The notes: generated from the letters alone by a model not told the origin. A stretch of DNA of 32,555 nt from Nitrososphaeraceae archaeon (GCA_025922755.1 JAICHE010000001.1:1-32555); one strand, 5' to 3'; numbered from the stretch's first letter, positions 1 to 8,481 are shown. A program made the numbers and translations.

Positions 1-136
1 AATTTTTTTTCTTATCATTTCTATTAACCTTTATTTTTGTGATTTAATACTAATTCAAGATTATCAGTTTTAATAACTATCTCATTACTTGATTTTCAAG
101 AGTTTAGTTTAATATTCGTCAATTTTAATTTTGATC

Positions 137-565
137 ATGAGAAAATCGCTCTACATGAATATTTTGGTTCCATTGGATGGTTCGGATTATTCCAAAAAAG
201 CACTTCTTCAGGCTTGTGATATGGCCAAAAACTACCAAGCTAATCTCATATTGGTATATGTAGTTGATAAATCCCCTTCTCTAAATCTGTTGGATAGAAA
301 TGAATATTTGAAAATGCTTAGAAGATTTGGAGAAAAAGTTCTAATCCACGGAAAGGAAACTGCAAAAGATAAAGGAATTGATACAACCACTGTTATGAAA
401 GAGGGAAATATAACAAACGAGATAGTAAAACTTGCAAAAAATAAAAAATGTAATTTGATTATAGTGGGAAGTAAGGGTTTGGGTGCAACAGCTAGATTTT
501 TTCTGGGAAGTATCTCCAATAAACTTGCAAATAACTCTCCTTGCTCTGTACTGATTGTAAAATAG
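137..565 (+). CDS. Universal stress protein (UspA family)
   Basis: Single-domain universal stress protein of about 140 residues, the usual family length. It opens with the strand MNILVPLDGS and ends with the family's ATP-binding signature G-x2-G-x9-G-S (GSKG near residue 112 through LGS), so it probably binds ATP. Usp proteins are soluble homodimers linked to stress survival; no specific substrate can be read. Three starts are possible: TTG at 131, ATG at 137 and ATG at 155. A TATA-like element at 106-115 lies about 27 bases before 137, which favours a leaderless start there, while the classic family N-terminus begins at 155. It converges with the CBS-domain gene that ends at 567. Confidence 0.93.
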   Translation: MRKSLYMNILVPLDGSDYSKKALLQACDMAKNYQANLILVYVVDKSPSLNLLDRNEYLKMLRRFGEKVLIHGKETAKDKGIDTTTVMKEGNITNEIVKLAKNKKCNLIIVGSKGLGATARFFLGSISNKLANNSPCSVLIVK

Positions 566-566
566 T

Positions 567-1478
567 TTAAGCCTCTGCAATAGCTTTTACAATATCTGCT
601 TTAGTGATGATCCCAACCAGTTTTGAATTTTTTACTACTGGTAACCCACTAATTCTATTTCTTATCATTAACAATACAGCAACACTTACGTCTTCATCGG
701 CTTTCACTGTAACTGGATTTGAAGCCATAATATCGACTGCCTTGAAATGAAGAAGGTGACTCATTTGGTTTACCTGAAAGTCACTTGGATCTTTTTTAGT
801 TCTATAGTTTTCTACTTCTTTTGGATCAGCATATTGTGCAATCCAATGAGGTAGTTTTGCTGGAACAAAATCTCGGTAAGTAATTATCCCTACTGGAATT
901 TTATTTCGTTCAATAATAATCCGTGAGATTCTATTATGTATTAACAAACTTTCAACATAAAGTAATGAATCTCCAGGCATCGCGGTAATGACCTTTCTTG
1001 TCATTATTTTGGAGACCTTTAGAGGAGATACTGCATGTGTAAGAAATATGGATGCAAGATCAGTTTTCGTTACAAGTCCTTCTAAAACTCCTTTTTTACC
1101 TAAAACAATAACAGAACTAATTCTATGCCTTTTCATTAACTTAGCACAATCATAAATGGAATCAGTTTGTTTTACAGTAAACAATTTTTTTGACATAAAT
1201 CCTGAAACTTTTACTGATTTGATCGGCTTATCTCCTAAAGCATAAATCGTTTTTGCAATATCCTTTTCAGTAATTATCCCTACAGGACAATTCTTAGAAT
1301 TTATCACAATTAATCTCTTTAAATTATGGCGAAGAAGGACTTCTCTAGCCTCCAATAAAGTTGTATTTGGGCTAATTGTAATAGTTTTTTTAATAATTAT
1401 CTGATTAAGTTCTGCCTTTTTTAATAGCAATATGCCATCTTCAGCTTTTTGGGTTAAATATATGAACTCAAATATCAA
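567..1478 (-). CDS. Protein with four CBS domains
   Basis: Soluble protein made almost entirely of CBS domains, at roughly residues 25-80, 90-148, 155-215 and 246-303. CBS pairs (Bateman modules) usually bind adenine nucleotides or S-adenosylmethionine and act as energy or ligand sensors. No catalytic domain is attached, so it is probably a regulatory subunit or nucleotide sensor; its target is unknown. The TTG start at 1478 is uncertain: the first 15-18 residues do not look like a CBS domain, a TATA-like stretch lies inside them (about 1457-1464), and a TTG at 1427 is an alternative. It is divergent from the CBS-containing operon starting at 1551. Confidence 0.88.
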   Translation of the reverse strand: MIFEFIYLTQKAEDGILLLKKAELNQIIIKKTITISPNTTLLEAREVLLRHNLKRLIVINSKNCPVGIITEKDIAKTIYALGDKPIKSVKVSGFMSKKLFTVKQTDSIYDCAKLMKRHRISSVIVLGKKGVLEGLVTKTDLASIFLTHAVSPLKVSKIMTRKVITAMPGDSLLYVESLLIHNRISRIIIERNKIPVGIITYRDFVPAKLPHWIAQYADPKEVENYRTKKDPSDFQVNQMSHLLHFKAVDIMASNPVTVKADEDVSVAVLLMIRNRISGLPVVKNSKLVGIITKADIVKAIAEA

Positions 1479-1518
1479 GAATGAAAATCAAATTTGAAAA
1501 TCTAGGGTTTTCTTTTAA

Positions 1519-1528
1519 TTTAAAAATA
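1519..1528 (+). promoter_or_regulatory. TATA element of the CBS-PAC2-Hsp20 operon
   Basis: TTTAAAAATA is centred about 27 bases before the ATG at 1551. This spacing is expected for an archaeal promoter giving a leaderless transcript. No Shine-Dalgarno sequence is needed or clearly present. Confidence 0.5.
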
Positions 1529-1550
1529 GGTGTTTTATCAATAAAGAAAG

Positions 1551-2717
1551 ATGATAACTGATACAATTTATGAACACCTAAAAGATATTCAAACTACAAA
1601 ACTTAGAAATTTTGTTACGAAACCCACATTAATTGAAACAACTGATACCCTCTCTTCTGTTATCAACAAAATCACTCGAAACAAGTCATATGATGCATTT
1701 TACATTAATGGCAAGAGTACTTTTTCTACAAACGTTCTTTCTCTGCTTAATGCAAAAAATATAACTTCCATGAAAGTAGAGCCATACCTCTCACCCATAC
1801 CTTATGTTTCTCCTAACGACTCGATACAAAAAGCATGTCATATAATGACACATTATAGAACTAGAGAAGTTCCTGTTGTCAGTAAAAATAAAATCATTGG
1901 AGTAGTTACTGCAAAACAAATCATCAAACTACTTTCTTCTAAAGACAACAAATGGATAAAAGCAAACTTGATTTACACTCAAAACCCTATTACGGTTACC
2001 TCAGATGAGCCTTTAAGTGCTGCAAAACGAATAATGATCAATAAGAAAATAGATCATCTTCCGGTAATAAATAAAGACAAAATAACACAAGTTTTAACAT
2101 CCTCTCATCTTATTGAAGCGATAATACCAAAAGAGAGTTTGGGACGTTTATCGAGAGGAGCTAATAGAGTTCATAAATTAGAATCAAGAATAGGTAATAT
2201 CGGTAGTACTAGAATTCCTCAATGTTCACCTAATGATGATTTAAATAAAATTCTAAAACTAATGCTAAAAACAGATACAACGTGTTGTTTGGTAAATCTA
2301 TGGGATAATCTTCAAGGAATAATCACATTCAAAGACATTCTTGGATTATTAGCCACAAAAATAGAAGCACAGATTCCATTATTCATTGTAGGAATGCCAG
2401 AAGACCAAATTAATGTAAATTTGATCACTTCTAAATTCGAAAAAACCCTAAAGCGATTACAACAAACTTATTCGGAAATCCACGAAGCTAGAGTATCTAT
2501 AAAAAAACAGAGAAGCGGTAATAAAAAAGAAGGAAAATTTGATGTAACAATTATGATTACTACATCACACCATACTCCTTTAATTTACAGATCTTTAGGT
2601 TTTGATCTTAGTGAGGTTTTAGAAGACCTTAGCCAAAAACTATTAAGAAATCTTTCCAAAAAAGCAAAACGAAGATCAAAGACAAGCATTAGAAAAATGG
2701 GTCTACCAGTATTCTAA
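1551..2717 (+). CDS. CBS-domain protein with C-terminal ribosome hibernation factor-like domain
   Basis: The 388-residue protein has CBS-like units at about 15-70 (weak), 79-130, 138-192 and 215-270. A distinct C-terminal domain follows at about 275-375. It begins with a strand (PLFIVGMPEDQ), continues with an amphipathic helix (SKFEKTLKRLQQ), then strands (EARVSIKKQ, KFDVTIMITT) and a long basic helix (DLSEVLEDLSQKLLRNL), followed by a Lys/Arg-rich tail. This order and the basic character resemble the S30AE/HPF family that binds the small ribosomal subunit; this is my inference from pattern, not a search. If right, nucleotide sensing by the CBS units could control ribosome dormancy. It is the first gene of an operon, with PAC2 starting 2 bases after its stop. 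Confidence 0.8.
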   Translation: MITDTIYEHLKDIQTTKLRNFVTKPTLIETTDTLSSVINKITRNKSYDAFYINGKSTFSTNVLSLLNAKNITSMKVEPYLSPIPYVSPNDSIQKACHIMTHYRTREVPVVSKNKIIGVVTAKQIIKLLSSKDNKWIKANLIYTQNPITVTSDEPLSAAKRIMINKKIDHLPVINKDKITQVLTSSHLIEAIIPKESLGRLSRGANRVHKLESRIGNIGSTRIPQCSPNDDLNKILKLMLKTDTTCCLVNLWDNLQGIITFKDILGLLATKIEAQIPLFIVGMPEDQINVNLITSKFEKTLKRLQQTYSEIHEARVSIKKQRSGNKKEGKFDVTIMITTSHHTPLIYRSLGFDLSEVLEDLSQKLLRNLSKKAKRRSKTSIRKMGLPVF

Positions 2718-2719
2718 TT

Positions 2720-3448
2720 ATGCAAGTCAGCAAGAAACCTTCCAAAGAACGTGTATTACTTGTAGGATTTCCTAGTAATGGTCTAGTAGGCACTTTTACC
2801 ATTTCATATTTGGTTCATCATTTACAAATGCCACAGATAGGTGAAATAGACCATCCTGATCTCCCCCCAACATTATTTGTTGAAGATGGCGAAATTCTCC
2901 CGCCTATTAGAATCTATAAAAAAAATAATCTTTACGTAATAATGTCAGATCTCCCCTTTGATCAGTTTGTAGCCTATGATTTTGCTCAATCCGTTTTGGA
3001 TTATTGTAAAAAAAATCAGATTTCAAAAATAATTATTATTAGTGGAATGGAAACCATCAATCGGGATCCTAAGGCACCAAAAATATTTGGACTTGTTACG
3101 CACAAATCACTTGAAAAATTACTCTACGATTGTGGAATTTCAAAATTCTTGGCAGGATCAATTTTTGGAACAGATGCTGCAATGATTACTGCATTTAGAA
3201 AATCAAATACCCCTGCTCTAATTTTGTATGCCGAATGCCATCCATTTTTCCCAGATCCTGAAGCGTCAATTATAGCAATTGCAACTCTAGCCAAAATATT
3301 AGATGTCAAAGTGGATACAACTGACATAAAAATGAAATTAGAACGATTACGTATTCAACACAGGAACCTTATGGAAGAAACAATTCGATCTTTACAACAA
3401 CAACAGCAAGAAAAACCGTCAGGACGAGCTCCTCAAATTTACCGGTGA
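2720..3448 (+). CDS. PAC2-family proteasome assembly chaperone
   Basis: 242 residues of the PAC2 superfamily: the N-terminal GFPSNGLVG (residues 16-24) and the alternating strand/helix core are typical, followed by a C-terminal helical region (about 195-225) and a Gln-rich linker. Archaeal relatives (PbaA/PbaB type) and eukaryotic PAC1/PAC2 assist 20S proteasome assembly. The protein ends in Ile-Tyr-Arg, which fits the hydrophobic-Tyr-any (HbYX) tail used to dock into proteasome alpha-ring pockets. It sits second in a tight operon between the CBS/HPF-like protein (2-base gap) and Hsp20 (4-base gap), consistent with a proteostasis role. Confidence 0.88.
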   Translation: MQVSKKPSKERVLLVGFPSNGLVGTFTISYLVHHLQMPQIGEIDHPDLPPTLFVEDGEILPPIRIYKKNNLYVIMSDLPFDQFVAYDFAQSVLDYCKKNQISKIIIISGMETINRDPKAPKIFGLVTHKSLEKLLYDCGISKFLAGSIFGTDAAMITAFRKSNTPALILYAECHPFFPDPEASIIAIATLAKILDVKVDTTDIKMKLERLRIQHRNLMEETIRSLQQQQQEKPSGRAPQIYR

Positions 3449-3452
3449 TTTT

Positions 3453-3845
3453 ATGACTAAACAAGAAGACAATAACAAAATTAGAATATTTCAACCAGTA
3501 TTTAGCTCATTACTAAATGATGATGTGGAACAACATAGTCTTTCTCCTTTATCTTGTTTAAGGGAATTTGGGACTTATTGGTTACTAGAATTTGACCTTC
3601 CCTTAGTAAATAAAAAAGATATTAAAATTACATTTGACGAAAACACCGTTTCAGTTGAAGCAAAATTAAAGGAAACTTATTCTGAGGAAAAATTTGGAAT
3701 AAAAACTAAATTTGAATACTTCAAAAAAACAATAACTCTCCCCTCCAAAATTAATAACAAAAAAGCAAGTGCAAAATTTACTAACGGAAGATTAACTATT
3801 ACAATACCAAAAGGGAACTTAGGTCATAAAATAAAAATAGAATAA
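3453..3845 (+). CDS. Small heat shock protein, Hsp20/alpha-crystallin family
   Basis: The 130-residue protein has an alpha-crystallin domain from about residue 38: the early strand YWLLEFDLPLVNKKDIKI, the conserved EYFKKTITLP strand, then the A-x-F-x-N-G-x-L-x-I signature (AKFTNGRLTITIP). It ends with I-K-I, the IXI-type C-terminal anchor used for oligomer assembly. Such proteins are ATP-independent holdases that keep unfolding proteins soluble. It is the third gene of the operon beginning at 1551 and is convergent with the small gene ending at 3846, leaving no intergenic space. Confidence 0.93.
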   Translation: MTKQEDNNKIRIFQPVFSSLLNDDVEQHSLSPLSCLREFGTYWLLEFDLPLVNKKDIKITFDENTVSVEAKLKETYSEEKFGIKTKFEYFKKTITLPSKINNKKASAKFTNGRLTITIPKGNLGHKIKIE

Positions 3846-4118
3846 TCACTTGAAAAATTGATCAATTTGGTCTCTATACTTGACAGTCATTTTTCCAAAT
3901 TCGGTGAAATCCTCTGCAGTAGGATACTTTAATCTCATTGCATATTGATTTACAAAAATCGAAACAGCACTTCCAACAATTAGATTGTAACATGCATCAG
4001 CTAGATTTTTGGAGTAAGGAAATGCTACTTTGATAAAAGGCAAATAAGCTTCTGTTTGTGAAATCATTAATTTGATCTGTTTTTCTACATAATCTTGAAC
4101 ATCTTCTGGAATAGTCAT
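3846..4118 (-). CDS. Small conserved-looking protein, function unknown
   Basis: 90 residues, soluble and mostly helical by composition, with no recognisable motif and no cysteine cluster. A TATA-like element (CTTATTTAGG) lies about 28 bases upstream of the ATG, matching the leaderless pattern of neighbouring genes, so it is very probably a real gene. Its stop codon touches that of hsp20. I do not recognise the family. Confidence 0.7.
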   Translation of the reverse strand: MTIPEDVQDYVEKQIKLMISQTEAYLPFIKVAFPYSKNLADACYNLIVGSAVSIFVNQYAMRLKYPTAEDFTEFGKMTVKYRDQIDQFFK

Positions 4119-4168
4119 ACTATGACTAGTATACTCCCCTAAATAAGCACTTTATTTTTTAGAGAAAA

Positions 4169-4381
4169 TTATGATACGATTTGTTCTAGATATCGTTCTT
4201 TCCCTTTTCTACTTCTAGGAAGACAACGTAATTGCCTATTACAACAAGGGCATGTAATTCCGTCGTAATCTACAAAAATCTCACAATAATTACATCTTTT
4301 TTGTCCAGCTGCATACCGTCCTATTCTTGATGGTTTTTGTGCTTTGTAATTTTTACATTTACCAATACAATAAGTCATCAT
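4169..4381 (-). CDS. Small zinc-ribbon protein
   Basis: 70 residues with eight cysteines: C5, C9, C30, C33, C44, C46, C47 and C53. The C30-x2-C33 and C44-x-C46-C47 knuckles suggest one or two zinc sites, and the C-terminal half is basic (RSRKGKERY), compatible with nucleic-acid or protein binding. Two consecutive ATG codons (4381 and 4378) can serve as start. It is probably a small zinc-binding accessory protein; no specific role can be assigned. Confidence 0.75.
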   Translation of the reverse strand: MMTYCIGKCKNYKAQKPSRIGRYAAGQKRCNYCEIFVDYDGITCPCCNRQLRCLPRSRKGKERYLEQIVS

Positions 4382-4525
4382 CTATCACTTACAATAAAAT
4401 TCCATTCTGATAATATTATATTCTAAATTCTAATCTCAACGTTGATAATTACCTTGGGGAATAAATAACAAAATTTTCCAAAAAACTTGAATTTAATAAT
4501 GGATATTAAAATTTGTAGAAATTTA

Positions 4526-4535
4526 ATTTATAATA
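4526..4535 (+). promoter_or_regulatory. TATA element deciding the start at 4557
   Basis: ATTTATAATA is centred about 27 bases before the ATG at 4557 but only about 12 bases before the ATG at 4542. In a leaderless system this favours the downstream start. Confidence 0.45.
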
Positions 4536-4556
4536 CAAAAAATGGAGATAAAGATA

Positions 4557-4853
4557 ATGGAATTAGATAGAAAAGTATTTGGAAAAATTACTACCAAAGA
4601 AATCATTGGAGCATTTCCACCAGCAGTGCCTGACACTAAAAATTTGCTTGACAATGAATTAAATCAATTAACTAATCAACTTGAATTGCATTCAAAAGAA
4701 GACTTACAAAAATTATTAGAAGATCAAGAAATTGCACAAAAACATGTGAATAGTAGACCAGGAGCTATGGCTCTTGCGCAAGATAAAATTCGATTATTTT
4801 CTGAATACAATCAAAAATACATTCAAACCATAAAAGAAAAACTCCAATCTTAA
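4557..4853 (+). CDS. Small soluble protein, function unknown
   Basis: About 98 residues, charged and helical, with a Gln/Leu-rich central helix (residues about 35-60) and no recognised motif. Two in-frame ATG codons exist at 4542 and 4557. The TATA element at 4526-4535 is at the right distance only for 4557, so I chose that start; the longer form adds five residues. It is convergent with the antiporter gene ending at 4872. Confidence 0.7.
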   Translation: MELDRKVFGKITTKEIIGAFPPAVPDTKNLLDNELNQLTNQLELHSKEDLQKLLEDQEIAQKHVNSRPGAMALAQDKIRLFSEYNQKYIQTIKEKLQS

Positions 4854-4871
4854 GAATTTTTTAATTTAGAA

Positions 4872-6254
4872 TTATTCTTTTTGAGAATCTTCTGGGGGTT
4901 TGGTGATAAAACCTCCCTCTTTTGGTTCTGGAGGAGGTATTTTTTTTGATCTTCCTAAACCGATAGTTGTAATAATTACCGAGGATAGAATAATAAAAAA
5001 AACAATCTGTGAATAGATCTCAGCATTTGGTAATCCTAGCGTTAAAGGAAAAGTTGCTAAAACAGCCGCTGCTAAACCTCTTGGAATCATTGAATAAGTC
5101 ACCTTTCTGTCGAGTAACGAAAACCTCTTGGTTAGAGTTATCTTTCCTATAATTACTCTTCCAAAATAAATTAAAATTGTAATTCCGATTCCAATTATTA
5201 TATATTCATAATTTCCAACACTTGCCATTAATCCTACAAAAACAAAAAAGAACACCCTTACAAGAAATGTTAATTGATTATGGGTTGGATCATCAACTTC
5301 GATTCTTGGAAGTTTGAATTTTAAGACCCTTGCAAGGTGTTTCTTATTTCCCAACATTAATCCAAATACTAAAGCAGTAAGTGCGCCTGATTCTCCAAAA
5401 GAATTTGCTAAAAAGAACAACAAAAACAGTATTCCTAAAGTCAACATGTAGGAGTGCTGGGCATTGCCAAGCTTTGTGTTAACATACATCCAAGGAATTC
5501 CTACTCCAAACCCAAGTACCAATCCTACAATAATGGATCTTCCCAATGTTTCTTGCAATACCTGTAAATCAAATTGACCTGCAAGTATTGCACCAAATAG
5601 AATGAAAGCAAATATTGTCGATAAAATATCCGTCAGAGCAGATTCAAAACTAAGCATGTTTTTTGTTTCCTCAGAAATTCTGATATTTCTGACAAGCCCA
5701 AATACAATCGCTGAACTACTTCCTCCTACGATTGAACCAAGTAGAATGCTCTCTAGCCACGACCAATCCAAAAGATAGTGTACAGCAAAGGTAGTAATTG
5801 CAACTGATAAAATAAAACCCAGAATAGCTAATGTAAAAGCAAAATGTGCCGTTTTTATCATCTGTTTAAGATCTAAATTTAATCCTCCATCAAACATGAT
5901 GATTATCAAAGCTAAAGCTGCAAAATATGGAACAATTTGAATTACGGCCTCTGCTTGAATGATTCCAAGAATTGGTCCAATAATTACTCCAAGTACCATC
6001 AAAAATGCAACATCTGGTATTCCTGTTTTTTTGAAAAAAGCCTCACCTGCCACTCCAAGAAAAATTGCAACACCTGCTGCCAATAAAATTACATGAGCAG
6101 AAGCAACTGGCCCATCTTGACTCAGAGTTCCCAAGAAATTTTGAAATTCGTTTATTTTTTCTAAGAAAAATTTAGTATCAAAACTGCTTAAGGATGGAAT
6201 ATCATCTATCTGTCCTCTGATTAGCTCCAATATTCCCAAAAAAATAGGATTCAT
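4872..6254 (-). CDS. Cation/proton antiporter, CPA family
   Basis: The 460-residue integral membrane protein has about a dozen hydrophobic segments. The N-terminal 50 residues are mostly polar, the membrane domain spans about 52-435, and the C-terminus is short and Pro/Glu-rich. Family hallmarks are the MFDGGL motif (about 120-125), GSSSAIVFGLV (178-188) and ESALTD (204-209). The last sits where many CPA1 antiporters have an N-D ion-binding pair; here the residue before Asp is Thr, so ion choice (Na+ or K+) cannot be stated. It has no cytosolic RCK/TrkA domain. It would exchange monovalent cations for protons across the cell membrane. A single-gene unit. Confidence 0.9.
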   Translation of the reverse strand: MNPIFLGILELIRGQIDDIPSLSSFDTKFFLEKINEFQNFLGTLSQDGPVASAHVILLAAGVAIFLGVAGEAFFKKTGIPDVAFLMVLGVIIGPILGIIQAEAVIQIVPYFAALALIIIMFDGGLNLDLKQMIKTAHFAFTLAILGFILSVAITTFAVHYLLDWSWLESILLGSIVGGSSSAIVFGLVRNIRISEETKNMLSFESALTDILSTIFAFILFGAILAGQFDLQVLQETLGRSIIVGLVLGFGVGIPWMYVNTKLGNAQHSYMLTLGILFLLFFLANSFGESGALTALVFGLMLGNKKHLARVLKFKLPRIEVDDPTHNQLTFLVRVFFFVFVGLMASVGNYEYIIIGIGITILIYFGRVIIGKITLTKRFSLLDRKVTYSMIPRGLAAAVLATFPLTLGLPNAEIYSQIVFFIILSSVIITTIGLGRSKKIPPPEPKEGGFITKPPEDSQKE

Positions 6255-6361
6255 ACCTTTTTTTTATTTAGATCTATTAAAATCCCAATTAATCAATCTA
6301 GATTGATTCATCGTATATCATTTAGAACACATTAAATTTCACCTTAAAATCTTATTTTATT

Positions 6362-6904
6362 ATGAGTGCCACTGAAGAACTTAGAGCAGATCATGACCAA
6401 GTACGTCGATTGCAAAAAGTAATTGAAAAATGTACTGCAAAAATAAAGGGTGGATCGAATATTCCTTTTGGCGATATTGAAAAAATCACAATTATTATTT
6501 ATGAATTTGTAGATACCATTCACCATTCTAGAGAGGAAAATTCGTATTTTCCATGTGTAGCAAGTTATGATACACTCAAAGAAGAAATTCGAGCATTTAT
6601 GATTGAACATGAATTTGGGAGAAATATTGCAAGAGAAATAACAAAACATCTACAAAGATGGAAAAAAGGAGAAGATGCAAGAGAACCTGTTTCAAGATTC
6701 TTGAGAACTTATTCTATTTACCTTTATGACCACCTAAACAAAGAGAACAAATTTTTTGATCAAGCTGAAGCCGAAGTTTTATCAAAAGAAGAAGAAATTG
6801 AGATGTATGAGCAATATAGATCAATAACGGCAATTACAAAAAAGAAAGAAGATATGATTAAGGAAATTGATTATTTGGAAAATCAGCCTTGGTTCCAAAT
6901 TTAA
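6362..6904 (+). CDS. Hemerythrin-like (HHE) cation-binding protein
   Basis: The 180-residue four-helix bundle carries the spaced His/Glu ligands of the hemerythrin HHE family: H11, H54/H55 with E59, H83, H124 and E128. These bind a di-iron centre that can sense or store oxygen or nitric oxide, or buffer iron. The last 40 residues form a charged helical extension beyond the minimal domain. An AT-rich TATA-like element near 6331-6339 is about 27 bases before the ATG. It is followed 38 bases later by cysC in the same direction, but cysC has its own TATA element, so they are probably separate units. Confidence 0.9.
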   Translation: MSATEELRADHDQVRRLQKVIEKCTAKIKGGSNIPFGDIEKITIIIYEFVDTIHHSREENSYFPCVASYDTLKEEIRAFMIEHEFGRNIAREITKHLQRWKKGEDAREPVSRFLRTYSIYLYDHLNKENKFFDQAEAEVLSKEEEIEMYEQYRSITAITKKKEDMIKEIDYLENQPWFQI

Positions 6905-6942
6905 CGTAACCTCTTTATGTCCAATTTCTGGTATCTGATCAC

Positions 6943-7458
6943 ATGAAACCGTTTGTTCTTTGGATGACTGGGCTTCCTTGTTCAGGAAAGACTACGATCG
7001 TTAAAGATTTGCAAAAAGACATTCCTAATTTGGCAATGCTTGATGGTGATGAATTAAGAGAATGGTTCTCACCTAAGGACTTTTCAAAAGAAGGAAGAGA
7101 TGAGCATAATAAAAAAGTCGCTCATTTGGCTAAACTTTTGCTAAAACATGGTGTCCCAAGCGCTGTTTCTCTAGTTTCTCCATATTTGGAAAATAGACAA
7201 AAAGCACGAGAAATTATTGATGCAGGTGATCAATTTGCAGAATGTTATGTAAAATGTTCACTTGCAAAATGTGAAGAAAGGGACGTCAAAGGCATGTATG
7301 CCAAAGCAAGAAAGGGTGAGATTAAGGGATTTACTGGAATTGATGATCCTTATGAAGCACCTGAAAAAGCAGATCTGGTAATTGACACCGAAAATGAACC
7401 ATTATCAGAAAGTGCCAACAAAGTTAAAGAATTTCTCAAAGGAAGAAATCTAATTTAA
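6943..7458 (+). CDS. cysC: Adenylylsulfate (APS) kinase
   Basis: 171 residues, close to the usual length of a stand-alone APS kinase, which phosphorylates APS to PAPS using ATP. Visible motifs are the P-loop GLPCSGKT (residues 10-17), the DGDELR motif (34-39, matching the DGDNVR class) and the SPYLENR segment, where family members read SPYRxxR. The C-terminal half has the lid-region pattern GFTGIDDPYEAP. A TATA element near 6913-6918 fits a leaderless ATG. The 3' end overlaps the convergent cysQ-like gene by 9 bases. Because the reductase in this window has an APS-reductase signature, the PAPS made here is more likely for sulfotransferases than for reduction (inference). Confidence 0.95.
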   Translation: MKPFVLWMTGLPCSGKTTIVKDLQKDIPNLAMLDGDELREWFSPKDFSKEGRDEHNKKVAHLAKLLLKHGVPSAVSLVSPYLENRQKAREIIDAGDQFAECYVKCSLAKCEERDVKGMYAKARKGEIKGFTGIDDPYEAPEKADLVIDTENEPLSESANKVKEFLKGRNLI

Positions 7459-8265
7459 TTTTTTAAATTCTTCCAATATTTTATTATGAATCAGACCATT
7501 GGTCACCAAAATTCCATTTTGATGATGTACTATTTCATTATTGTAAGTAAGATCATTACCTAGCATATCTGTCATTTTCCCCCCAGCCTCTGTAATTATA
7601 CAATAAGAAGCAGCAGAATCCCATTCTTTCATTTTATTTGTAGTTGTGATGTATGCCTCAGCCTCACCCGAACTAATTTTTCCAACCTTCAATGAACTTC
7701 CAATACTTGTAAAATCTTCAATTCCTAATTTTTCTATAAATGATTTTTCTTTATCTGAGAGATGATGTCTTGAACCTACTGCTCTACATTTTGATAACTC
7801 GGAAACATTAGTTACTGAAATTTTCCTCCATTCTCCATTAAAATATCTGAAAGCTCCACCATCCTTTTGAGCAGCAAAAATAGTTTTTTCTGTTGGCCAT
7901 CCAATTACACCTAATATCGGTTTTTGATTTCTAACCAGGGCTATCATAACGGTAAATTCTCCAGTTTTATCAATAAAATCTGATGTGCCGTCTAGGGGAT
8001 CTACAATCCAAACCATTTCTTTTGTTAATCTACTCTTATCATCCTTGTCTTCTTCCGATAAAATATGATGAGGAGTTTTAGAAAGGATACTTTTGATTAT
8101 TTCATTGCTTTTTACATCTGCCTCTGTAATCGGAGAATCGTCATGCTTGGTGGAAGTTTCATAATTTTCTCCATAGATTTCCAGTATTGCTTTACCAGCC
8201 TCACTTACTGCCTGTAATGCGACATCAAACTCGGGAAGTTTATTTGAAATTGGAATATTGTTCAA
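7450..8265 (-). CDS. cysQ: Inositol monophosphatase-family phosphatase, CysQ type (PAP phosphatase)
   Basis: The 271-residue Mg2+-dependent phosphatase of the IMPase/CysQ/FBPase superfamily has SPITEAD (44-50), the metal-binding glutamates of LSEED (69-73), DPLDGTSDF (89-97) and the C-terminal WDSAA aspartate (D216). The CysQ branch hydrolyses 3'-phosphoadenosine 5'-phosphate to AMP. The convergent, overlapping APS kinase gene supports that assignment over inositol phosphatase, but substrate cannot be proved from sequence. The start is a TTG 9 bases after the stop of a small membrane protein gene, suggesting the two are co-transcribed. Confidence 0.88.
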   Translation of the reverse strand: MNNIPISNKLPEFDVALQAVSEAGKAILEIYGENYETSTKHDDSPITEADVKSNEIIKSILSKTPHHILSEEDKDDKSRLTKEMVWIVDPLDGTSDFIDKTGEFTVMIALVRNQKPILGVIGWPTEKTIFAAQKDGGAFRYFNGEWRKISVTNVSELSKCRAVGSRHHLSDKEKSFIEKLGIEDFTSIGSSLKVGKISSGEAEAYITTTNKMKEWDSAASYCIITEAGGKMTDMLGNDLTYNNEIVHHQNGILVTNGLIHNKILEEFKKLN

Positions 8266-8274
8266 AATTATTAC

Positions 8275-8481
8275 CTAGGTTGTAAGTTCGGGTTTTAAAG
8301 TCCATGCAACTCCAAGCATGATAAAGGGAATAGACAAAATTCCTATAATTGACAATATTGTATTTAGTTGAGAATCTGAAACTTCTGGATTATTAATTAT
8401 CCATGGAAGGGGCAAAGTAACAACTACCCATATCACTCCTAGTAAAATGATTAATTTTGCCTTCTTTTTCCTGTCAGCCAT
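8275..8481 (-). CDS. Small two-TM membrane protein
   Basis: 68 residues: a short basic N-terminus (MADRKKK), a hydrophobic segment at about 10-29, a polar loop with Asn/Pro/Glu, and a second hydrophobic segment at about 41-61. No family is recognised. A TATA-like TTTAATATT lies about 27 bases before the ATG. Its stop is 9 bases before the TTG start of the cysQ-like gene, so it probably leads that transcript. Such tiny two-TM proteins recur in this window. Confidence 0.75.
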   Translation of the reverse strand: MADRKKKAKLIILLGVIWVVVTLPLPWIINNPEVSDSQLNTILSIIGILSIPFIMLGVAWTLKPELTT

